Positions 32,577 through 39,745 of a stretch of 43,649 nucleotides of DNA are shown piece after piece (positions within the stretch are counted from its first letter, which is position 1; every line of letters starts with the position of its first letter). The notes below the pieces were generated by a model. It made no database searches, was not told the DNA's origin, and worked only from the letters and a program-made list of their open reading frames with translations. The stretch comes from a virus, in the IMG/VR virus record IMGVR_UViG_3300046009_001268, positions 1 to 43,649 of that record. The stretch is one strand, 5' to 3'. A program made the translations under genes and the position numbers.

Positions 32577-34370
32577 ATGCCTACTCCTAGTTTTATATTA
32601 CCTACCTCTGTACCTGTAGTTGATGCTTCTGTTGAGGCGTTAAGAGTTTATGATGGTAGCCCTGCTGGGTTTGATGTACTCCCTATGAGTTTTACACGGG
32701 CGAGTACTGCTACTCGTACAGACTCTGCGGGGAATGTGGTTAGTGCTGTGCCTTATAACTTGGTTCAGTACAGCGAACAGTTTGATAATGCTGCTTGGAA
32801 TAAAGGAGCAACTTCTATTTCTGCAAATACAACTACTGCGCCAAATGGAACGCTTACAGCTGATAGTTTAATTGAAGACTCCACTAATGCGCTGCATCAA
32901 TTACTTCAGACAACAAGTTCCGTAGCAGGTATTTACACGGCAAGTGTTTACGTCAAACCAAACGGACGAAATTGGTTTTCTCTAAACATTGCAGGTGCAG
33001 CAAATTACGCAGCTTGGTTTGATGTTCAAAATGGGGTTGTTGGAAGTTTACAATCTAACATTACATCCGCTACTATTACAGGTGTAGGTAACGGGTGGTT
33101 CCGATGTTCAGTTACCGCCAATACTGGAAGCCTTGCACCACGGGTGGCTATAAACCTCGCTACTGCAAACAATATATTTGGATATTTAGGAAACGGAACC
33201 GATGGCGTTTACATCTGGGGCGCACAACTTGTAGAGGGAACACAACCTCTACCATACCAAGAGACAGTTACTCGTCTTGCTCTTCCAAGATTAGATTACA
33301 GAAATGCAGATGGTACTCTGTCATCTACTCCTAGATTATTGCTGGAGCCACAGAGGACGAACAGCATTAGGAACTCCACTATGGTTGGGGCGGTTGCTGG
33401 TACGCCTGGGACGTTGCCTACGAACTACCTTCAATTAGGTGGAGGAGGTTTAACAAGAACCGTATCATTGGGGGTAGAAAACGGACTGCAATACGTTGAT
33501 TTAAGGTATCAAGGAACTGCGACTGAAGCATTTATTGAATGGCGTTTAGACACAACAACTGCAATAGCTGCGCTACCAAGTCAGGTGTGGTCATTCACAA
33601 ATTATTTAAAATTGGTATCTGGCACAATGCCTAATGCGTTTACGTTGAATGTCTACGCAAGAAACGCTGCCGCTGGAGTTTTGCAAACTTGGAATACGCC
33701 AGCGTCTATCACTTCCAGCTTGAATCGTTTTCAGAATATAATAACCGCAACTCCTGCAAATACTGCATTTATTCAAAATGCTATGTTTTTGACGATTACA
33801 AACGGAGCAGCATACGACTTCACCATCCGTATTGCAGCACCGCAGATGGAGCTTGGAGCATACGCAACTACGTTTATACCAACAACTACTGCTGCTGTTA
33901 CAAGACTTGCTGATACTTGTTCTGTGACTGGTGCTTCTTCTATCATTGGGCAGACGGAGGGGACTTTGTTTGTGGACGTTGATAACAACGAATCTGAAAC
34001 CGCTGTGTTTATTTCTTTGTCCAATGCTTCCGCTTCGGTAAATAATCATATTTGGCTTGGTCAGGTGGGAACAAACATAGCTTTATTTGTCAGAAGTGGT
34101 GGTACTTATAGCATTTTAGCTTCGAGCATTACAAGCGTAACAGGAGTTAAAAAAATAGCTCTTGCTTATGGGGCTTCTTTTGCAAGAATATATGTAAATG
34201 GAACGCAAGTTTTTGACTCAACTGCCGCAGTAATTCCGAGCGGGATGGACAAAATTGAGGTCAACAACTTAAACACATCTATTGATGTTGGTCGGGTTTC
34301 ATTAGCTCAAGCCGCCCTATACACCACTCGCCTTTCTAACTCTGAACTTCAGTCCCTCACAACTCTCTAA
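32577..34370 (+). CDS. Tail fibre / receptor-binding protein 3
   Basis: This 597-aa protein starts one base after the previous stop. Its short N-terminus (MPTPSFILPTSVPVVDASVE) lacks the 90-residue domain of fibre 1. The same cassettes follow: FTRASTATRTDSAGNV, YNLVQYSEQFDNAAWNK, PRLLLEPQRTNSIRNSTMVG and YDFTIRIAAPQMELGAYAT, in the same order and at nearly the same spacing as in fibres 1 and 2. A LamG-like C-terminal domain ends LSNSELQSLTTL, as in fibre 1. With fibres 1 and 2 it forms a tandem paralogous set. Likely roles are receptor binding, one of several fibres on the same virion, or an alternative attachment specificity. Confidence 0.6.
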   Translation: MPTPSFILPTSVPVVDASVEALRVYDGSPAGFDVLPMSFTRASTATRTDSAGNVVSAVPYNLVQYSEQFDNAAWNKGATSISANTTTAPNGTLTADSLIEDSTNALHQLLQTTSSVAGIYTASVYVKPNGRNWFSLNIAGAANYAAWFDVQNGVVGSLQSNITSATITGVGNGWFRCSVTANTGSLAPRVAINLATANNIFGYLGNGTDGVYIWGAQLVEGTQPLPYQETVTRLALPRLDYRNADGTLSSTPRLLLEPQRTNSIRNSTMVGAVAGTPGTLPTNYLQLGGGGLTRTVSLGVENGLQYVDLRYQGTATEAFIEWRLDTTTAIAALPSQVWSFTNYLKLVSGTMPNAFTLNVYARNAAAGVLQTWNTPASITSSLNRFQNIITATPANTAFIQNAMFLTITNGAAYDFTIRIAAPQMELGAYATTFIPTTTAAVTRLADTCSVTGASSIIGQTEGTLFVDVDNNESETAVFISLSNASASVNNHIWLGQVGTNIALFVRSGGTYSILASSITSVTGVKKIALAYGASFARIYVNGTQVFDSTAAVIPSGMDKIEVNNLNTSIDVGRVSLAQAALYTTRLSNSELQSLTTL

Positions 34371-34381
34371 ACAAAAACACT

Positions 34382-34753
34382 ATGAATACGTATAGAAAAC
34401 TAGGATTCACCTCACAAGAATCTTTCTACACCTTGATGGACGCAGCTGGTCTGCGCCAAGAAAACGAAGGAGAATACTCCTACGTCAACTGTGCCGTACA
34501 CGAAATAGGAAAGGTATGTATCGCCTACGAACAAGGTGAGAACGGACCTACCTGTACAGAGTACGACCCTCGCTACGCTGTAGACATTATCTTCTTTGAA
34601 GAAATCCCTGCAACGTTTGAGTCAGCTATCGTATGGCCCGATCCCGACAGCTTCGTCCACATCTTCGCAGGCTATGAAGCTCAGTACCTTGCAGACTTTT
34701 GTGCAAACAATCCTACTTCCTCATTTTGTACCTTAGCCACTCCAACTGAGTAA
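34382..34753 (+). CDS. Unknown protein between fibre and lysis genes
   Basis: This 123-aa acidic protein (pI clearly low; many Glu and Asp) has two central Cys and several aromatic residues, including YSYVNCAVHEIG, CIAYEQGE and EIPATFESAIVWPDPDS. No signal peptide or membrane segment and no known motif were seen. It lies 11 bases after fibre 3 and two bases before a small membrane gene, so it is part of the same transcript. Possible roles are a fibre-associated assembly factor or tail tip protein. Neither can be preferred from the sequence. Confidence 0.45.
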   Translation: MNTYRKLGFTSQESFYTLMDAAGLRQENEGEYSYVNCAVHEIGKVCIAYEQGENGPTCTEYDPRYAVDIIFFEEIPATFESAIVWPDPDSFVHIFAGYEAQYLADFCANNPTSSFCTLATPTE

Positions 34754-34755
34754 CG

Positions 34756-34917
34756 ATGAAAGACCAAAGCACAGAAGCAGTAGCAGCCTCTTGGGGCCTC
34801 ACTATAGGAGGGTTAACACTGGCGCAAGTACACCAGATTGCAGGACTCTTTGTAATGATTATCTCATTCTGCTATACTCTATGGCGGTGGCATAAGGACA
34901 TCAAACAAGGGAAGTGA
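34756..34917 (+). CDS. Putative holin (small one- or two-TM protein)
   Basis: A short frame of 53 aa, two bases after the 123-aa gene. It has a hydrophobic helix about residues 25-43 (HQIAGLFVMIISFCYTLW), followed by an Arg/Lys/His-rich C-terminus (RWHKDIKQGK) that would stay in the cytoplasm. A weaker hydrophobic stretch (about 12-22) could give a second passage. Small size, one strong TM segment with a basic tail, and a place immediately upstream of a membrane gene and an endolysin are typical of phage holins, which make holes in the inner membrane at lysis time. Its stop overlaps the start of the next gene by four bases (GTGA). Confidence 0.55.
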   Translation: MKDQSTEAVAASWGLTIGGLTLAQVHQIAGLFVMIISFCYTLWRWHKDIKQGK

Positions 34918-35126
34918 ACTTGCTTATAGAACGCATCTTCAAGAACTGGAAGACGACACTTCTGGGGCTGGCTATGATTATAGCCTGCTTCGTACTTGTC
35001 TTCATAGAGAAAGCCACACTGACAGAAGCATCTGTATTTATCGTAGGTGGGTTCACGATGCTGTTCCTAAGAGATAGTGCAGACTCAGTAAAGCAAGACG
35101 TTAAACGCAAGTACGATGGAGAGTAA
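34914..35126 (+). CDS. Putative holin / membrane protein (two TM segments)
   Basis: This 70-aa protein starts with GTG in a GTGA overlap with the preceding gene. Two hydrophobic segments are clear: about residues 14-31 (TTLLGLAMIIACFVLVFI) and 36-53 (LTEASVFIVGGFTMLFLR), with charged N- and C-termini and a basic C-terminal tail. This two-helix hairpin is the topology of class II holins. It lies next to another small TM protein and just before the endolysin, which it overlaps by 11 bases. The two small proteins may be holin and antiholin. Which is which cannot be decided from sequence. Confidence 0.6.
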   Translation: MNLLIERIFKNWKTTLLGLAMIIACFVLVFIEKATLTEASVFIVGGFTMLFLRDSADSVKQDVKRKYDGE

Positions 35127-35598
35127 GTACTTCCATAGGTCTGAGGTAGAGAAGTCTCATACAGCAAAACGACTGGGCATCTCCAACAGTTTGACTGCCG
35201 CCCACCTTGCTAATGCAGAGTACCTCGCTAAGACTGTCTTAGACCCCGTTAGAGAGCGTTTCAATACTGCTGTATACATTTCCTCTTGGTACCGCTCAAG
35301 TGCTCTTAATAAGGCTGTAAATGGTTCTGCTACGTCTTTCCACGTAACAGCTTCTGCTGCCGACATAGATATGGATGGACGCAACTCTATTCCTAACAGA
35401 GACATCTTCCACTACATCAAGGATAACCTACCCTTTACTGAGTTAATCTTAGAACACCCTGATGCATATGGTAACCCTGCTTGGGTACACGTAGGCATCG
35501 TCAAGGGAAGGGAAGAAGAGAAAGAAATATTAGTAGCAAAAAGAAACTCCAATGGTAAGACTTATTACATCCCTTATTCTGATTGGGCTAATCAGTAG
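35116..35598 (+). CDS. Endolysin, M15-family peptidase
   Basis: This 160-aa protein has the zinc peptidase pattern of family M15 (VanY / D-Ala-D-Ala carboxypeptidase type): SSWYRSSALN (about 56-65), then SFHVTASAADID with ligands His76 and Asp83 (the usual SxHxxGxAxD motif, here with Ala in place of the Gly), and WVHVGI with His125. Glu113 fits the catalytic residue. It cuts the peptide part of peptidoglycan at lysis. There is no signal peptide, so export depends on a holin, of which two candidates lie just upstream. Its C-terminal 47 bases overlap the start of the spanin-like gene, in another frame. Length fits M15 endolysins of Gram-negative phages. Confidence 0.75.
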   Translation: MESKYFHRSEVEKSHTAKRLGISNSLTAAHLANAEYLAKTVLDPVRERFNTAVYISSWYRSSALNKAVNGSATSFHVTASAADIDMDGRNSIPNRDIFHYIKDNLPFTELILEHPDAYGNPAWVHVGIVKGREEEKEILVAKRNSNGKTYYIPYSDWANQ

Positions 35599-35980
35599 CT
35601 GTTCTGCTGAGTGGCATATGCGTAAAGCCATTCAGAAAGACCCAGACATTATCGACACACGTATCGTCTACAAGTTTGATACGCTGTGGACTAATGCTAT
35701 TAAGTTCAAGGACTCTGTCAACGTGAACTTCAAGGACAGCGTAGTAATTACCAATGATACTATTGTCACCACATTAAAGAGAGGCGGGAAGGGTAAGCTC
35801 GTTGTTCAGACGGTGGTCAAACCCTATCCTATCTACCGTAAGGTAACGGTGTATAAGAGCATCATCCGCTGCGATAAGAACAGAATCAACAGAGTGCTAT
35901 GGATGGTTGTGGCTACTGTTGTTTTGGTTATGGGTACTGCAAGATTAATTGATAACCTAACTGCACGTGGCAAAGATTAA
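35552..35980 (+). CDS. Putative unimolecular spanin (lipoprotein with C-terminal TM)
   Basis: This 142-aa protein overlaps the endolysin by 47 bases. It has an N-terminal lipoprotein signal (MVRLITSLILIGLISSC, cysteine 17 as the lipid site) and a C-terminal membrane helix (about 114-130, RVLWMVVATVVLVMGTA), with a polar, beta-strand-rich middle. An outer-membrane lipid anchor at one end and an inner-membrane helix at the other is the topology of unimolecular spanins such as T1 gp11, which fuse the two membranes in the final lysis step. Placement after endolysin and holins supports this. The alternating V/I/T strands (for example KFKDSVNVNFKDSVV) fit the beta-rich u-spanin type. A lipoprotein with another function is possible, but the topology and cassette position make spanin the best call. 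Confidence 0.6.
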   Translation: MVRLITSLILIGLISSCSAEWHMRKAIQKDPDIIDTRIVYKFDTLWTNAIKFKDSVNVNFKDSVVITNDTIVTTLKRGGKGKLVVQTVVKPYPIYRKVTVYKSIIRCDKNRINRVLWMVVATVVLVMGTARLIDNLTARGKD

Positions 35981-36101
35981 AGAAGTTACTACCTTCAGCA
36001 AGAAGTCTAAGGTAGCACGTCCTGGAGTACACTCCAAGAGTAAGACATCAAAGCTTAAATCTAGTAAGCTATACAAGAAGAAGTATAGAGGTCAGGGTTA
36101 A
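35967..36101 (+). CDS. Small, very basic protein (44 aa)
   Basis: This GTG-started frame overlaps the end of the spanin-like gene by 14 bases. About 40% of the residues are Lys, Arg or His, and the second half is a Ser/Lys run followed by YKKKYRGQG. It is the last gene of the plus-strand block, and its stop overlaps the last gene of the minus-strand block by three to four bases. I have seen such small K/S-rich proteins ending in 'YRGQGR'-like motifs in Bacteroidetes phage genomes, but cannot verify this by search. It may be a nucleic-acid-binding or DNA-condensing protein. Function unknown. Confidence 0.5.
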   Translation: MAKIKEVTTFSKKSKVARPGVHSKSKTSKLKSSKLYKKKYRGQG

Positions 36102-36364
36102 GCGACATACATAAGTAGTCGCTTCCCCATCTCTTCGTTCAGAGTTTTAATAAGTCTATACAGTTTGCGGGACTGGGTCTTGACCTTCTCCCGCTCTGTT
36201 TTTGTAGACTCTTTGCCGAGGTTCTGATACATCTGTGCATCTAGGTGCAACAGCGCATCTACCTTAGCTCTGTCAACAGCCTGTGACTGCATAACTTTCT
36301 CTGCGATATCCTGCACCCTATCTACGGGCACATAATACTTGTCGTTAATGAGGTCTGTACTCAT
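36098..36364 (-). CDS. Unknown helical protein (88 aa)
   Basis: This is the last gene of the minus-strand operon. It is a mostly helical protein (two or three helices) with Gln, Lys and Arg in the middle (KTEREKVKTQSRKLYRLIK). No metal site, Cys cluster or membrane segment was seen. It overlaps the preceding phosphoesterase gene by four bases, so it is co-translated with it. The 3' end overlaps the convergent plus-strand gene by a few bases. Function unknown. Confidence 0.55.
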   Translation of the reverse strand: MSTDLINDKYYVPVDRVQDIAEKVMQSQAVDRAKVDALLHLDAQMYQNLGKESTKTEREKVKTQSRKLYRLIKTLNEEMGKRLLMYVA

Positions 36365-37542
36365 AATGAATAATCCAAAGTGTTTGGTTTACCTGCTCCG
36401 TTGTCCTCAATGATGACAAAACCAGCGTTGGTTGTCCAGCCATTGGACTCGGAGTAAAAGTTTCCTGTGAAAAATGAGGGGAGGACGTAACGTGTGAAGT
36501 CCAATGAGTCATCCCTTTGTACCTTGTGGTCTCTTGCAAGTTTCTTGATTCTACTGTGAAGGTGTCCCTCACAAATGTAATTAAAATATCCCTTCTCTCC
36601 GTACTCCCATACGATGTCACGAGTACCGAGTCTTGAGATTCCGTGATGTCCGTGTGTTAGGATGTGACATATCCCGTCTACCTTATGGGTGATAACGATA
36701 GGGTTGAACTCTACGTCATAGCCCATCAAGGACAGACCCCAAGCTACTAGCTCTGCTGCCTGCCCCGTCATATCCTCTTTGTTGGAGGATGATATTCTGT
36801 CGTGGTTACCTGCTACAATCTTTACTGTCTCCAGATTATGGATGCGGGAGAGGAAGTGTTTGTGCAGTATGCTAGCCACAACCTTAACAGCATTAGCACC
36901 GTGGATACCGTGCTCCATTTCCTTCCACGAGGTGGGGTGATTTAATCCAGTGAAGGATTCTATAAGGTCACCAAGAATATGTACGTGTACGGTCTTGTAA
37001 GCAGCGTTGTTGACGATGTTAGCAGCCTGCCGCAATCGGTAGACAGCAACGTCTAACGAGTAGTCTTGAGTGCGAATCATATCACGAACGAAAGCACCGA
37101 TGTGCAGGTCGGATATCTTCACCACTCCAGCGCCATCGCCAGGAGCAAACGATGGAGTGTGCAACTCATCGCTCTTAGAGACAGCATCCATCACTGCCTC
37201 CCAGTTAACCTCCTCTTGCTTGTCTGTCTTGTTATCAATCAGTACATTGAAGGTCTCTTTGCCTGAGTGTGTGATGTACTTAGCAGATGTTACTCTGTCG
37301 TACGGTAGCCCGTGGTCATCACAGAACTTACGCAGTGCATTCTCATACTGCTGTCCCGCACTATCTACTTTGGGGATATTAATACGCTCACGCATACGTT
37401 GAATATACTTACGCAAGGAGTTCAACTCATAAGCGTCAAGCTCAGGAGCAACAGCCTTAGCAATATCTATATTCTTTAATGCGGAGGATAGGAAGGGTAC
37501 GATGTGGTTCTCTAGCTCTGACCACTTACTTTGAATCGGCAT
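36361..37542 (-). CDS. SbcD/Mre11-like metallophosphoesterase
   Basis: This 393-aa protein contains the calcineurin-type phosphoesterase signature in order: D145-L-H147 (SDLHIGA), G191-D192 (ILGDLIE), G245-N-H-D248 (VAGNHDR), H297-x-H (THGHHG) and G326-H-x-H329 (EGHLHS). These residues bind two metal ions. SbcD/Mre11-type members are nucleases that process DNA ends. Residues 1-60 form a helix-turn-helix-like region, and 60-135 are a linker with no known motif. It lies in an operon with four nuclease-type genes and a recombination-like HNH protein. No SbcC-like ATPase gene is adjacent, so it may work alone or with another partner. Start ATG at 37542 overlaps the next gene by 17 bases. Confidence 0.78.
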   Translation of the reverse strand: MPIQSKWSELENHIVPFLSSALKNIDIAKAVAPELDAYELNSLRKYIQRMRERINIPKVDSAGQQYENALRKFCDDHGLPYDRVTSAKYITHSGKETFNVLIDNKTDKQEEVNWEAVMDAVSKSDELHTPSFAPGDGAGVVKISDLHIGAFVRDMIRTQDYSLDVAVYRLRQAANIVNNAAYKTVHVHILGDLIESFTGLNHPTSWKEMEHGIHGANAVKVVASILHKHFLSRIHNLETVKIVAGNHDRISSSNKEDMTGQAAELVAWGLSLMGYDVEFNPIVITHKVDGICHILTHGHHGISRLGTRDIVWEYGEKGYFNYICEGHLHSRIKKLARDHKVQRDDSLDFTRYVLPSFFTGNFYSESNGWTTNAGFVIIEDNGAGKPNTLDYSL

Positions 37543-37972
37543 CCTGTGTTTCTTTTAGAAGCTCTTCCTTGAGCTTATAGATTGAATTCCAGTCACAAAG
37601 ATACTCCTTAGCGTACCTTTCTCTTTGTTCTTTCGTACCTGCGTCAAGCAAGGTATGCTCTTCTTGCGTTAAGAAGATGATATTCCTATCATACAAACGC
37701 AGCTTAGGGTACTTAGATTTAGGTAGCACGTGTGCGAAGGTAGAGGGGGAAAAAGAAACGGGCTTCCCTGATAAGAAGGAAACCCGCTCTCTTACATTCC
37801 ATAGTGTCTCGAAGAATGCCATCTCACCTGTCGGCTTACGAGATGTACTCATCTTTGTCTTCTTCAGTTTTGGGGTGGAGGAAGCAGCTGCGCAGTACTT
37901 GCACATCCCCTTGCTCCAGATGAGGGTTAGCTCACCACACCCAAGACACTCTTTAGGCTTTGCTCTCAGCAT
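37526..37972 (-). CDS. HNH endonuclease with N-terminal zinc finger
   Basis: This 148-aa protein begins with two CxxC pairs (C9-C12 and C24-C27), a compact zinc site. A helical Ser/Lys-rich stretch follows, and then a ββα-metal HNH motif: H81 in AHVLPKSKYP, N97 in RNIIFL and H106 in EEHTLLD. This combination resembles NinG-like recombination nucleases of phages, which act on branched DNA. It overlaps its neighbours by 17 and 20 bases. It probably acts in replication-linked recombination together with the other nucleases of this operon. Mobile homing HNH enzymes are an alternative, but the tight overlap and operon position argue for a resident gene. Confidence 0.7.
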   Translation of the reverse strand: MLRAKPKECLGCGELTLIWSKGMCKYCAAASSTPKLKKTKMSTSRKPTGEMAFFETLWNVRERVSFLSGKPVSFSPSTFAHVLPKSKYPKLRLYDRNIIFLTQEEHTLLDAGTKEQRERYAKEYLCDWNSIYKLKEELLKETQDADSK

Positions 37973-38312
37973 CTTCAGAGATGATATTGTTTACGTCATT
38001 AACAAACTCCTTCATTACTTCTAACATTGCATTAGACAGCTCAGCTACTATCGGCGCTTCGAAGGCGTCCTTGTAGAAGGTGAACATTCTGTTGAACCGC
38101 TCATTGATTTGGTTCATAACATACTTATCTGTTTGATACAGAGAAGGACCTACTTCTTGGTACATATCCCGCATTGTTTTAGCGAGAGCCATATACACAA
38201 TCAGATTAGATGCGCTAAGGTTAGCGGCCTGCAGCTTGGGGGCATTGGTACCTGAATCCACAGAGGTTTCCGCAGTAGAATCTGTCTGGTTTTGCTTGGT
38301 GCGTTTCGGCAT
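37953..38312 (-). CDS. Unknown helical protein (119 aa)
   Basis: This small protein has a Gln/Ser/Thr-rich basic N-terminus (MPKRTKQNQTDSTAETS) and a helical body with Met, Phe and Tyr (about 35-110). The start codon at 38312 has an A-rich upstream stretch, but it lies inside the nuclease gene, overlapping its last 92 bases in another frame. An alternative internal start at 38192 (MALAKTM) would avoid that. No family recognised. It lies between a Cas4-like nuclease and an HNH protein and may be a small partner of one of them. Confidence 0.5.
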   Translation of the reverse strand: MPKRTKQNQTDSTAETSVDSGTNAPKLQAANLSASNLIVYMALAKTMRDMYQEVGPSLYQTDKYVMNQINERFNRMFTFYKDAFEAPIVAELSNAMLEVMKEFVNDVNNIISEDAESKA

Positions 38313-38958
38313 TTTGAATCTTGTTTATTTCTAGTGATAGCCACTCCCACGCTTCGTGATAGTCCGCTTCGTTAAACGGAATCTGAATGTATGAGTTAGC
38401 TTTAATAAAGTAAAAGTACATAAACTTTGGGAACTTACCAAACTTTTCTTTGGTAGCCCGTGAATAAAGGTACAACTGCCTACGTTTCTTCTTCAGTTCA
38501 TCACCCTTAAATGGGTTACTAATCTTGTAGTCTACGTTGGTATAGTTCTCCCCATCAAAGGTCTCGAGGTCAATGAATCCACGCAGATAGTTATTGCCTT
38601 CTATGTGCATCTTGAAGTCACGCTCTACGCCTACAACTTCTGTAGAGAATCCCTTGAAGTTCTTGAAGAACTCATAGCATTCGTGTCTGTACTTGACAGC
38701 TAAGTCTGTTCTGCCCAGCGTAGGGAAGACAGGTTCGGGATAGTTAGAGACGTAGTACTCCACCATCTGTGGTATGGACAGCTGCTTCTTAGCGTAGAGT
38801 TCTAGTATCTCGTGGCAGTAGCTACCTAGTACACCCCATCCATTACCCTCCTCTTCAAACCCATCGATGTACTTCATCTTGTATTGAAGCGGGCACTGTT
38901 CGTGAGAGGTAACCCTAGAGAAAGACCACAGGTTTATTGATTCAGTTTCTTCTGACAT
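38221..38958 (-). CDS. Cas4/RecB-like PD-(D/E)XK nuclease with Fe-S cysteine set
   Basis: This 245-aa protein has the PD-(D/E)XK nuclease pattern: H49 in GSYCHEILELY, D130 in GFIDLETF, and D143-Y-K145 in NVDYKIS. Four cysteines are placed as in Fe-S nucleases of the Cas4/AddB/RecB type: C22 (EQCPLQY), then C229, C233 and C239 (YCGNLCGFRYQC) near the C-terminus. Such enzymes resect DNA from an end, giving single strands for recombination or replication. In phages, Cas4-like proteins often stand alone without CRISPR genes, as here. The gene overlaps Hjc-like and unknown genes by 25 and 92 bases. It probably works with the phosphoesterase and Hjc-like nuclease in recombination and DNA processing. 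The family is clear; the exact substrate is not. Confidence 0.8.
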   Translation of the reverse strand: MSEETESINLWSFSRVTSHEQCPLQYKMKYIDGFEEEGNGWGVLGSYCHEILELYAKKQLSIPQMVEYYVSNYPEPVFPTLGRTDLAVKYRHECYEFFKNFKGFSTEVVGVERDFKMHIEGNNYLRGFIDLETFDGENYTNVDYKISNPFKGDELKKKRRQLYLYSRATKEKFGKFPKFMYFYFIKANSYIQIPFNEADYHEAWEWLSLEINKIQNAETHQAKPDRFYCGNLCGFRYQCPQAAGR

Positions 38959-39284
38959 TGCAGTAGTTGTTTTATAATATGATAGAAGTCTTTCTTACTT
39001 AGTACTACTACTTCCCCTTTGTTTGGTTTCTTCCAGAAGATAGTATTGATATCTCCATCTGCTGGCATAGAGCCCAGAACCTCAAACAGATTGGGAGTAT
39101 TCTTGTATCTCTTGCACTGAATGTTGAGTCCGTACTTCTGTGTTCCTGCGATGTCGACTTTGTTGTCGTCAAGTTCTTTCGAGGCATAACGGGATGTTTT
39201 AATCTTGGCATCTCCGAGCAGCTCTCTTAACTCCTTAGCAACATCACGTTCGTACTGATGTCCTACACGTCTCGCGTTTGCCAT
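38934..39284 (-). CDS. Hjc-like Holliday junction resolvase / VRR-type nuclease
   Basis: This 116-aa protein has a compact PD-(D/E)XK fold: E12 in GHQYERDVAKEL, D44 in NKVDIAG, and Q56-C-K58 in NIQCKRYK, which takes the place of the usual ExK. This order and the short length fit archaeal Hjc-like resolvases and small phage relatives, which cut branched DNA. The Glu-to-Gln change in the last motif also occurs in other PD-(D/E)XK families. It overlaps the Cas4-like gene by 25 bases and the DnaA-like gene by 22 bases. Resolution of branched replication or packaging intermediates is likely. Confidence 0.7.
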   Translation of the reverse strand: MANARRVGHQYERDVAKELRELLGDAKIKTSRYASKELDDNKVDIAGTQKYGLNIQCKRYKNTPNLFEVLGSMPADGDINTIFWKKPNKGEVVVLSKKDFYHIIKQLLQCQKKLNQ

Positions 39285-39745
39285 ATTTGGTTGGCTTTAT
39301 CATTGAGCATATCCACTAGTATTTCTTTTCTAGTTCTCGTGCCTAACAGCATAGGGACACGCTCAAGGTTCTCGTTAATAAAATCGTCAAGTAAATCCTT
39401 GACTAGAGTGACACGTTCGTAATCTGTCATCTCCTCTACTCCCATATCATAAAAGTAATTAGATGTTAACATTTCTATGCGTCTCCACAAAGATACAGTA
39501 TATGGGTCTTCTATATACATCTTCCCCTTGATGTCCTCTACCCAGTAGTGGATGTTTGTTCTGTCAAACTTGAAGGCTATGCCCATCATAGTCTTAGTAA
39601 CGCCACGCTGATGCAAGCAGTATGCTGCTATCTTCTTAATCATCATAACGCGGGCGAACCTACGTCGTGTGTTCAAGTCTATGTCAAACTCTTTGGACAG
39701 CTCTAGTATGTATTGGCGTAGGCTAAGTACAGTAAATTTTCTCAT
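39263..39745 (-). CDS. Standalone DnaA domain IV-like DNA-binding protein
   Basis: This 160-aa protein contains a pattern typical of the DnaA C-terminal DNA-binding domain (domain IV): residues about 30-73, ARVMMIKKIAAYCLHQRGVT, then FDRTNIHYWVEDIKG, corresponding to the helix-turn-helix and the 'DHTTV' signature region that binds the DnaA box. The AAA+ ATPase domain of full DnaA is absent. Residues 75-160 are helical and unlike DnaA. It is read in the replication operon beside a primase-helicase. A phage replication initiator that recognises the origin, or a regulator that competes with host DnaA for boxes, are both plausible. The start ATG overlaps the next gene by four bases. Confidence 0.6.
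   Translation of the reverse strand: MRKFTVLSLRQYILELSKEFDIDLNTRRRFARVMMIKKIAAYCLHQRGVTKTMMGIAFKFDRTNIHYWVEDIKGKMYIEDPYTVSLWRRIEMLTSNYFYDMGVEEMTDYERVTLVKDLLDDFINENLERVPMLLGTRTRKEILVDMLNDKANQIWQTRDV

Noticed and set aside
28349-34370. Diversity-generating retroelement
   Set aside because: The three fibres share repeats with variable segments, but no reverse transcriptase gene and no template repeat with adenine-specific changes was seen in the window.
38221-38958. CRISPR-Cas adaptation gene because of Cas4-like protein
   Set aside because: No CRISPR array, Cas1 or Cas2 is present; standalone Cas4-like nucleases are common in phages.
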